Assembly: GCA_025359105.1 (NCBI GenBank) | Contig: JANYHK010000067.1 | Coordinates: 1-64,000 of the forward strand | Source of the DNA: Myxococcales bacterium | GTDB taxonomy: Bacteria > Myxococcota_A > Polyangia > Polyangiales > Polyangiaceae | DNA length: 64,000 bases | Direction: 5' to 3' | Position numbers and translations under genes: made by a program | The notes under the pieces: generated by a model | What the model was told of the DNA's origin: nothing | What the model saw: only the letters and a program-made list of their open reading frames with translations | Database searches by the model: none | Part shown: in pieces, positions 33,615 to 44,405 of the stretch | How positions within the stretch are numbered: position 1 is the first letter of the stretch | Layout: each line of letters starts with the position of its first letter

Positions 33615-34415
33615 ATGCCGCTCCCCAACTCTCCTCGGGTCGTGATCACCGGCGCAGGCAGCGGCTTCGGCCGCGCGCTCGCCGTCACCCTCGCCGCGCG
33701 CAAGGCGCACCTCGTCCTGTCCGACGTGGACCAGCCGGGCTGCGACGAGACCGCGCGCCTCGCGCTCGCGGCAGGCGCCGCAACGGCCAAGTGCGTGCGC
33801 TGCGACGTCTCGAAGCTCGAGGACGTGCAGGCGCTCGAGAAGGCCACGGAGGGCGAGGTCGACCTCGTCGTGAACAACGCGGGGGTCAGCAGCGGCGGGC
33901 TCATCGGCGAGGCGCCGATCGAGGACTGGCGCTGGACGCTCGACATCGATCTGTACGGCGTCATCCACGGCTGCCACGTCTTCGTCCCGCGCCTGCGCCG
34001 CCAGGGCCACGGGCACGTGCTCAACGTCGCCTCGGCGGCGGGCCTCCTCACGGCGCCGAGCATGGGCGCGTACAACGTGGCGAAGGCCGGCGTCATCGCC
34101 CTGTCCGAGACGCTCGCCGCGGAGGTCTCGGGGACCAAGCTCGGCGTCACCGTCCTCTGCCCGACGTTCTTCAAGACGAACATCGTCAAGGGCGGACGCT
34201 TCTCGAACGAGAGGGAGCGCGCCTTCGGGCAGAAGCTCGTCGACAAGGGCAAGACCGCGGAGGAGATCGCGGCCGCGTCGCTCCGGTCCGTCGAGAAGAA
34301 CGAGCTTTACTGCGTCCCGATGGCCGACGGCCGCTGGTTCTGGCGCCTGAAGCGCGCCGCTCCGGGGTCCTACCGAACGCTCGTCGGCTTCATCGGCGCG
34401 CGAATGAAGCCGTGA
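33615..34415 (+). CDS. SDR family NAD(P)-dependent oxidoreductase
   Basis: A 266-aa classical SDR: cofactor motif ITGAGSGFGRA at about 11-21, NNAGVSSGG near 91, catalytic Ser in NVASAAG and YNVAK (Tyr/Lys) near 155-160. It probably oxidises a secondary alcohol or reduces a ketone of a hydrophobic substrate. It is divergent from the TetR gene (55 bp between starts) and followed by the PF10118-type gene after 104 bp. The long-chain or cyclic ketone context comes from the monooxygenase two genes downstream. The C-terminus is basic and hydrophobic (FWRLKRAAPGSYRTLVGFIG), compatible with membrane association. Confidence 0.88.
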   Translation: MPLPNSPRVVITGAGSGFGRALAVTLAARKAHLVLSDVDQPGCDETARLALAAGAATAKCVRCDVSKLEDVQALEKATEGEVDLVVNNAGVSSGGLIGEAPIEDWRWTLDIDLYGVIHGCHVFVPRLRRQGHGHVLNVASAAGLLTAPSMGAYNVAKAGVIALSETLAAEVSGTKLGVTVLCPTFFKTNIVKGGRFSNERERAFGQKLVDKGKTAEEIAAASLRSVEKNELYCVPMADGRWFWRLKRAAPGSYRTLVGFIGARMKP

Positions 34416-34468
34416 TCTGTCGAGGGTTCATGGTCCGCAATCGCGGCCGGGTTATTTGCATCCGGGTC

Positions 34469-34487
34469 TATTGACCTTCGTTCAATA
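34469..34487. promoter_or_regulatory. Putative TetR operator O2
   Basis: TATTGACCTTCGTTCAATA: the same arms as O1 with a 7-bp spacer differing from O1 at two positions. It lies 33-51 bp upstream of the gene at 34520. Confidence 0.7.
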
Positions 34488-34498
34488 GACGCTACCGT

Positions 34499-34517
34499 CA
34501 TTGAACTGGAGTCAATA
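34499..34517. promoter_or_regulatory. Putative TetR operator O3
   Basis: CATTGAACTGGAGTCAATA: one mismatch in the outer arm relative to O1/O2. Its centre is 30 bp from that of O2, about three helical turns. It contains the GGAG Shine-Dalgarno of the gene at 34520, so bound repressor would sit at the start of the gene. Confidence 0.6.
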
Positions 34518-34519
34518 CG

Positions 34520-35344
34520 ATGCAAACGACCTCGATCGCGAGCGCATCCCGTCCTCCGAAGCCCCGCACGCCCGGCATCCCGCTCGACGCGTCGATCCCG
34601 CGCCACTGGTTCGCTGGCAACGTCTGGGCCACCCAGGTCGTCAACGGGGTCAATCTGCTGTTCCCCGCCGGCGAGCGCTTCTTCGTGCGCTCGGTGAACC
34701 ACTACCTGAAGCAGATCCAGGATCCGGTCCTCGCCGCGCAGGTCCGCGGCTTCTTCGGTCAAGAGGGGCGGCACGCCAAGGAGCACGAGCGCTTCTTCAC
34801 GGTCCTCGAGGAGCAGGGCTACGACGTCGCGCGCTTTCTCCGCGTGTACGAGGCGATCTCGTACGGGCTCATCGAGCGCGTGTCGTCGCCGGCGCTTCGC
34901 CTCGCGACCACCGCGGCGTGCGAGCACTTCACCGCCATCCTCGCCGAGCAGGTGCTCCGCGAGCGCGTGCTCGATAGCGCCCACCCCGCGATGCAGCGCC
35001 TGCTCCTCTGGCACGCCGCCGAGGAGATCGAGCATCGCGCCGTCGCGTTCGACGTGCTCCAGGCGGTGGCGCCGAGCTACCCGCTGCGCCTCGCCGGTCT
35101 CCTCATGGCGACGATGTGTCTCGGCGGCTTCTGGATCGCCGCGACGACGTCGCTCCTCGTGCAGGACAAAGACCTCTCCTTGGGCCGGATTCACCGGGAC
35201 GGAAAGATCGCCCGTGAGCGAGATGGCTCGAAGAGCGTCTTCCGTCGTGGCATTCTCGAGTACATGAGGCGCGACTTCCATCCGTCGCAGGCCGACCTCG
35301 ACGGCCTCGCGGAAAGCTACCTGGAGAGCGTGGGACTCACATGA
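34520..35344 (+). CDS. PF10118-type metal-dependent hydrolase-like protein
   Basis: A 274-aa protein resembling the PF10118 'predicted metal-dependent hydrolase' family. It is helical with ferritin-like metal motifs: FGQEGRHAKEH at about 79-89, EHFTAI near 135 and WHAAEEIEHRAVAFD at about 162-176. These suggest a dinuclear metal site and possibly oxidase or hydroxylase chemistry rather than hydrolysis. A hydrophobic stretch (about 195-215) may dip into the membrane. It has two operators just upstream and overlaps the monooxygenase gene by 4 bp (ATGA), so the two are co-translated. Confidence 0.78.
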   Translation: MQTTSIASASRPPKPRTPGIPLDASIPRHWFAGNVWATQVVNGVNLLFPAGERFFVRSVNHYLKQIQDPVLAAQVRGFFGQEGRHAKEHERFFTVLEEQGYDVARFLRVYEAISYGLIERVSSPALRLATTAACEHFTAILAEQVLRERVLDSAHPAMQRLLLWHAAEEIEHRAVAFDVLQAVAPSYPLRLAGLLMATMCLGGFWIAATTSLLVQDKDLSLGRIHRDGKIARERDGSKSVFRRGILEYMRRDFHPSQADLDGLAESYLESVGLT

Positions 35345-36879
35345 AGCGCGAGACGAACGAGCACATCGTCATCGTAGGGACCGGGTTCTCGGGGCTCGGC
35401 ATGGCCATCCGGCTCAAGCAGTCGGGTATCCATGACTTCACGATCCTCGAGCAGGCCAGCGGCATCGGCGGGACGTGGCGCGCGAACCACTACCCGGGCG
35501 CCGCGTGCGACGTCGAGTCGAACCTCTACTCGTTCTCGTTCGAGCCGAACCCGGCCTGGTCGCGCACGTTTGCGCCGCAGAAGGAGATCCTCGCGTACCT
35601 CGAGCGCTGCGTGGAGAAGTACGGCCTGGGTGCCCACATTCGCCTCGACTCCGGCGTCACCGCCGCGCGGTGGGACGAGGACAGCAGCGAATGGATCATC
35701 GACACCGCGAAGGGCGAGACGCTCCGCGCGCGCGTCCTCGTGTCGGGCAGCGGTGGTCTTACCAAGCCGGTCCTGCCCGATATCCCCGGCCTCGCGTCGT
35801 TCGGGGGAGAGACGTTCCACTCCGCGCAATGGGACGACGCGTGCGCGCTCGACGGCAAGCGCGTCGCGGTCATCGGCACCGGGGCCAGCGCGATCCAGAT
35901 CGTGCCCGAAATCGCCAAGCGCGCCCTTCACCTCGCGGTCTTCCAGCGCACCGCGCCCTGGATCATGCCGAAGGCCGACCGCCCGTTCACCGACGCCGAG
36001 CGCGCGCGGTTCGAGGCGCGCCCGCTCTCGCAGAAGCTCTCCCGCGCGGCCATCTACGCGCGCAACGAGATCGTCGCGCTCGGGTTCCTCGGCAACCAGA
36101 CGATGATGCGCCTCGGCGAGGCGCAAGCGACCAAGTACCTCCACCGCAAGGTGCAGGATCCGGTGCTGCGCAAGAAGCTGACGCCGACGTTTCGCCTGGG
36201 CTGCAAGCGCGTCCTGCTCACCAACGATTACTTTCCGGCGCTCCAGCGCAAGAACGTCGAGCTCGTCACCGATCCCATCGAACGCATCGAGCAGGGCGGT
36301 GTGCTCACCCGGGGGGGCGTGAAGCACGCCGTCGACACGCTCGTCCTCGCGACCGGCTTCGTCGCCGCCGAGCAGATGGCCCCCTTCGACCTGCGCGGGC
36401 GCGGAGGCCGCCATCTGAACGACGCGTGGAAGGACGGCTGCGAGGCCTACCTCGGCACGACGGTGGCGGGCTTCCCCAACTTCTTCATCGTCTTCGGCCC
36501 CAACACGGCGCTCGGGCACTCGTCGATGATCTACATGATCGAGTCGCAGATCGCGTACGTGCTCGACGCCATCAAGACGATGCGCGCGAAGGGGTGGAGC
36601 GCTGTCGACGTGAAGCCGGAGGTGCTCCGCGCCTACAACGAGCAGCTCCAGACGCGCTTCGGCGGGACGGTGTGGTCGAGCGGGTGCGCGAGCTGGTACC
36701 GCACGAAGAGCGGCCGCAACACCACGCTGTGGCCGAGCTTCACGTTCGAGTTTCGCTGGAAGACGCGCAAGTTCGACGCGGAGAAGTACGACGTCGTGAC
36801 CGACGGCGCGCGCCGTCAGCGGCAGGCGCCGACGACCCCGTCGTTGGGTGCAGCTTCGCGTAGCGACGTCCACGCGTAG
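35341..36879 (+). CDS. Flavin-containing Baeyer-Villiger-type monooxygenase
   Basis: A 512-aa FAD/NADPH monooxygenase. The FAD motif GTGFSGLG is at 13-20, GTWRANHYPGAACDV (the usual BVMO stretch) at about 44-58, the fingerprint FxGxxxHxxxW at 154-164 (FGGETFHSAQW) and the NADPH motif GTGASA at 179-184. It should insert oxygen into a ketone to give an ester or lactone, using O2 and NADPH. The gene follows the PF10118-type gene with an ATGA overlap. With the SDR (alcohol to ketone) a simple pathway from alcohol to ester can be drawn; the actual substrate is unknown. Confidence 0.88.
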   Translation: MKRETNEHIVIVGTGFSGLGMAIRLKQSGIHDFTILEQASGIGGTWRANHYPGAACDVESNLYSFSFEPNPAWSRTFAPQKEILAYLERCVEKYGLGAHIRLDSGVTAARWDEDSSEWIIDTAKGETLRARVLVSGSGGLTKPVLPDIPGLASFGGETFHSAQWDDACALDGKRVAVIGTGASAIQIVPEIAKRALHLAVFQRTAPWIMPKADRPFTDAERARFEARPLSQKLSRAAIYARNEIVALGFLGNQTMMRLGEAQATKYLHRKVQDPVLRKKLTPTFRLGCKRVLLTNDYFPALQRKNVELVTDPIERIEQGGVLTRGGVKHAVDTLVLATGFVAAEQMAPFDLRGRGGRHLNDAWKDGCEAYLGTTVAGFPNFFIVFGPNTALGHSSMIYMIESQIAYVLDAIKTMRAKGWSAVDVKPEVLRAYNEQLQTRFGGTVWSSGCASWYRTKSGRNTTLWPSFTFEFRWKTRKFDAEKYDVVTDGARRQRQAPTTPSLGAASRSDVHA

Positions 36880-36923
36880 ACCGTCGCCCTCTTCGACGCC
36901 TCAGGACGGAAGAAGTTGCAGCT

Positions 36924-38345
36924 CTACCGCTCGACGGCCATCAAAAGAGCCGTGAGCAGATCCGCTTGCTCGCGGGCGGCGAAATCCTTCTTGTCGGTCG
37001 CGAACGCGGCCATCGAGCGCGCGTGCAGCTGCGCCAGCCGGCGGAGGCCGCCCGTGCGGATGACGCCCTCGCCGGCGAACGCGGCGTCGAGGCGCTTCAG
37101 CGCGGCGAGCGCGGAGGCGTACGCGATCACGTCGCCGTGGCGCGACTCGGCGATGCGCTCGATATCGTCGTCGTACATACACGGAACGTCGGCGACGAAC
37201 TCGCGTGGAATGCCGCGCGTCACGTCGTCCACGTGCGCCGTCACGCGGAACGAGAACGGCTCGCCGGGGACCCACGGCGGGACGGTGACGCGCACGACCT
37301 CGGTGCGCGACTCGCCGGCGTGCACGTCACCGAGCGAGAGCTCGCCCGACTCGAGGTGCCACATCACGTCGCCGCCCGACGCCTCGAGGACGTGCGACGG
37401 CGCGGGCGTCCCCTCGAAGGAGAGCGTCACCCCGCGAAAGACGAGGAGCCCGGCCGGCGGCACCGCGTCGCGAACCGCGCGCTCGCGCTGCGCCAGGTCG
37501 GGATCGGAGCTGGAGCCGCCGAGGCCGCTCGTGCCGATCTCGAGGATCGCCGAGTCGTCGCCGCGTGGGCCCGCCGCGACGGCCGAGACGATCGATTTCT
37601 CGCGCATGAGGCGCGTGAGCTCGTTTCGCACGTCGTCTCCGTGAACCGACGCGCCCGGCGTCGTCGTCAGAACCAGCACGCGCCGCGCTCCCTGCACCCC
37701 GAACGCGGCGCTCGCCGAACGCAGGGCGGTCGCGAGGGTCACCGGGCCGCGGCGGGCGGTGAGACGCTTCTCGATCGCGGCGCGCACCATCGAGCGGTGG
37801 GTGGCGGGCATCGGCGGCACGATGGCGCTGCCGCCATGCATGTCCACGATCGCGACGCGGTCGCGGGCGGAGAGCTGCTCCATGGCCACGTCGGCGAGGC
37901 GCGCGAGCTCGGGCCCGTCGTCGATCACGATGGCGACGTTCTCGCCGAACCGCGCCGTCCCCTCCGCGGCGGGGGCGATGACGTCGATGCGCACGAGCAC
38001 CTCGCCGCCCCACGACGGAACGCGCGTGTCGCTGGGGCGAAGGACGATGTTGAGCCCGTCGGTGGTGACGATCGTGGGACTGCTCGTCCTGGTGAAGCGA
38101 CCGTTCTGGGGCAGAATGAACCCTATCGGGGCGCGCCAGGGCTCGTTCGGATCCCGCACGACGAGGCGCTCGGGGACGTCGTCGGTGTCGTGGTACTCGA
38201 GGCCGTTCGCCGTGACGATCTGCGCTCCGTGCGCGCCGTTCTCGGGAAAAACCAGGGTTCCGTCGCGCGCCAGGAACGGCCGCTCGCACGCGCACGCGAA
38301 GATCGCGAGCGCGAGGAGCAGGCATCGTCCGAGCGCGGGGTGCAT
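36924..38345 (-). CDS. Lipoprotein with von Willebrand A-like domain, degenerate metal site
   Basis: A 473-aa protein. The lipoprotein-like signal is LLALAIFACAC. A beta-rich N-terminal part (about 20-130) precedes a vWA-like Rossmann domain (about 130-260) that starts VAIVIDDGPELARLAD, where the DxSxS metal motif is not kept. ARDRVAIVDMHGG and ARRVLVLTTTPGA mark later strands. The C-terminal region is beta-rich, then helical. It resembles the vWA lipoproteins common in Myxococcota, but the family assignment is tentative. The S41 peptidase gene lies upstream on the same strand, 108 bp away with a hairpin and a GGTCGC tract between. Confidence 0.65.
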   Translation of the reverse strand: MHPALGRCLLLALAIFACACERPFLARDGTLVFPENGAHGAQIVTANGLEYHDTDDVPERLVVRDPNEPWRAPIGFILPQNGRFTRTSSPTIVTTDGLNIVLRPSDTRVPSWGGEVLVRIDVIAPAAEGTARFGENVAIVIDDGPELARLADVAMEQLSARDRVAIVDMHGGSAIVPPMPATHRSMVRAAIEKRLTARRGPVTLATALRSASAAFGVQGARRVLVLTTTPGASVHGDDVRNELTRLMREKSIVSAVAAGPRGDDSAILEIGTSGLGGSSSDPDLAQRERAVRDAVPPAGLLVFRGVTLSFEGTPAPSHVLEASGGDVMWHLESGELSLGDVHAGESRTEVVRVTVPPWVPGEPFSFRVTAHVDDVTRGIPREFVADVPCMYDDDIERIAESRHGDVIAYASALAALKRLDAAFAGEGVIRTGGLRRLAQLHARSMAAFATDKKDFAAREQADLLTALLMAVER

Positions 38346-38378
38346 CTCTCCATCCTACGATGCACGCGCCCTGCCGCT

Positions 38379-38404
38379 ACCCTGGGGCGTCTAGCCCCCA
38401 GGGT
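38379..38404. terminator. 9-bp perfect hairpin downstream of the S41 peptidase gene
   Basis: ACCCTGGGG and CCCCAGGGT pair around an 8-nt loop. It lies between the stop of the S41 gene (38454) and the start of the vWA lipoprotein gene (38345), both on the minus strand. A terminator or processing site is likely, though no U-tract follows. Confidence 0.5.
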
Positions 38405-38419
38405 TCTTGGCGGTCGGGC

Positions 38420-38443
38420 TCGTGGTCGTGGTCGCGGTCGTGG
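38420..38443. repeat. Short GGTCGC/GGTCGT hexamer tract
   Basis: About four units of the motif found at 99-340, on the opposite strand, 10 bp before the S41 peptidase stop codon. Confidence 0.7.
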
Positions 38444-38453
38444 GGCGCCGCGC

Positions 38454-40178
38454 TTACTTCGACAGCTGCTGCGTGAGCGAGGCGTTGAACGCGGTGACGT
38501 ACGCCAGGTAGCCCGCGCGGAAGTCCGCGAGCGTGTGGGAGTACGAGACGTCCGGCGTGACGCCGTTGTCCTCGATGATGCGTGACTCGGGGTACACGCC
38601 GGTCGGATCGTAGACCGTCCCGAGCCCGCGCGAGATGCTGAGCTGCCCCTGGGTGTTCGTGAGCGTCGCGACCTGCTCGACGTTGCCGCCGCCGCCCATC
38701 GTCCGCTGCCCGAAGAGCGGCGCCAACCCGTTCGCCTGAACGAGGAGCGGCACGAAGTCCGCGCACGAGACCGAGAGCTCGTCGGTCAACATCATGAAGG
38801 GCTTGGTCCAGTGCGCGGCGTCGGGATCGAGCGTCGGCGTGGCCGTGAACATCGGGAGCGGCACCGAGAGCGGCTTCTTCGCGCTGTACGCGTCGTCGAC
38901 GAGGTGCGCGTCCTTCATGAACACCGCGACGAGCGGATCGTTCGGGTCGGACTGGGCGACCTGGTTCGACGCGTCGGCAAAGCTCTGGATCCAGAGCCGG
39001 TCGCCGTGCATCTGCTGAACCATGCTGTTCACGGTCTTCGGCGCGAGCAGCGACACGACGCCGAACGCGAAGGCGACCGAGCCGCCGGGGTTGTGGGTCT
39101 CGTCGACCACGAGCGCGTCGACCTGGGACTGCTGCTCGTCGAAGAGGGCGCGGATGTAGTTGAGCGCCGCGCCGCCGTCGGCCGGCGTGTAGTCGGGGAG
39201 GCGGAAGAGGAGGACCTTCTTGCCGTTCAGCGTGTAGGTCGCCGCGAAGTAGTCGATCTGCGCCGCCACGTCGGGGGTGAGGCCGAACTTGGCGAGCGCC
39301 ACCGCGCTGGGCTTCACTTCGGCCGTGATCCCGAGGGACGCCTTCACTGCGTCCGTCATGAAGAAGGGAACCCGCGCGCCCATCTTGCCGAGCTCCTCCC
39401 TCGTGACCTCCGCCGTCAGCGACGAGGCCGCCGTCATCGTGCGGGGGCCCGACTTGCCGGCCTGCGGCGGCGGCGGGAGCGGCGGGAGGAGGTGCGGAGC
39501 CTCGGCCCACGCGACGATCCCGTCGCGCTCGACGCCGTCGGCGCCACGCAGGCGCAGCTTCGCGGGCGCGCCGTTCTTGATGCCCTTCGAGAGGTACACC
39601 GACCGCGACGTCAGCCGCGCCGCGGCGATGTGCGCGGAGGAGAGCGCGTTCGGCGTCCCGACGTACTTGAGGAACCCCGCTGCGAGGTCCTTCGGCGACT
39701 TGCCGTCGATCGCGAGCAGCTCGTCGCCGACCTTGACCTGATCGCCCGCCGCCGCGCCGACGCGGTAGACGACGAACGTGTCCTCGACCGGCATCACCCC
39801 GAGCGGGATCCGGAACGCGTGTGAGTTGTCGTTCACGAGCTCCATCGACAGCGACACGTGCGCGTCCTGGAAGCGTGAGATGAACTCCTGGAAGATCCCG
39901 CGGTACTGCGCCTCGGTCCGCGCGCGCTGCACACGCGACCGGTAGTCGCTCACCAGCGCGTCGTACTTGAAGCCGTACTTCTTCTCCTTGCGGACCATCG
40001 CGCCGTACAGGCCGCGGAACGACGCCGTGATCTGATCGAAGTCGGCGAGCGCCTCCGCGTTCGAGATGCCGCGGAGCTCGCTCTCGTCGGTCCCGTCACT
40101 CTGCGAATCCGAGGAGCCACACGCCGCCACGGCGAAGGCGAGACCAACTGCAGCGAGGGGCGTCGAGAAGAGCTTCAT
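38454..40178 (-). CDS. S41 family peptidase (tail-specific protease-like) lipoprotein
   Basis: A 574-aa protein with signal MKLFSTPLAAVGLAFAVAAC. A helical N-terminal region (about 40-120) is followed by a PDZ-like segment (about 130-215, VKVGDELLAIDGKSP) and an S41 catalytic domain with VDETHNPGGSVAF and TDELSVSCADF, where Ser471 is the likely nucleophile. It would cleave proteins or peptides in the periplasm or at the surface. The insertion between PDZ and catalytic parts is Pro-rich (LLPPLPPPPQ). The closing general base is not obvious to me, so activity is probable rather than certain. It is downstream of the large kinase on the same strand (189-bp gap). Confidence 0.78.
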   Translation of the reverse strand: MKLFSTPLAAVGLAFAVAACGSSDSQSDGTDESELRGISNAEALADFDQITASFRGLYGAMVRKEKKYGFKYDALVSDYRSRVQRARTEAQYRGIFQEFISRFQDAHVSLSMELVNDNSHAFRIPLGVMPVEDTFVVYRVGAAAGDQVKVGDELLAIDGKSPKDLAAGFLKYVGTPNALSSAHIAAARLTSRSVYLSKGIKNGAPAKLRLRGADGVERDGIVAWAEAPHLLPPLPPPPQAGKSGPRTMTAASSLTAEVTREELGKMGARVPFFMTDAVKASLGITAEVKPSAVALAKFGLTPDVAAQIDYFAATYTLNGKKVLLFRLPDYTPADGGAALNYIRALFDEQQSQVDALVVDETHNPGGSVAFAFGVVSLLAPKTVNSMVQQMHGDRLWIQSFADASNQVAQSDPNDPLVAVFMKDAHLVDDAYSAKKPLSVPLPMFTATPTLDPDAAHWTKPFMMLTDELSVSCADFVPLLVQANGLAPLFGQRTMGGGGNVEQVATLTNTQGQLSISRGLGTVYDPTGVYPESRIIEDNGVTPDVSYSHTLADFRAGYLAYVTAFNASLTQQLSK

Positions 40179-40367
40179 GGGCGGGTCCTTTTTGCCGAGG
40201 AGCGCTGCCCGGCTTGTTCCGGTGTGCCCCTAGCTGGCGAAGGGTGAGTGCTTGCCTCACAAAGGCGCCGCGCGCCATGTCCACCTGGGCAAGCGGCCTT
40301 CTTTTCTTGGACAGCCGCGCGCCCAGGACGGAATGTTCCGCTCCCGCGGCTCGAGCCTTGTCCGGGC

Positions 40368-44315
<3,948 letters not shown>

Positions 44316-44405
44316 AGCGCCCCGATTTCCCCGAAATTCCAGCTCAATGTGTAGTCCAAGCTGGTGGAAAAGGTACCACTTTCGTACCGGAGCGCTGCGG
44401 CGGTC

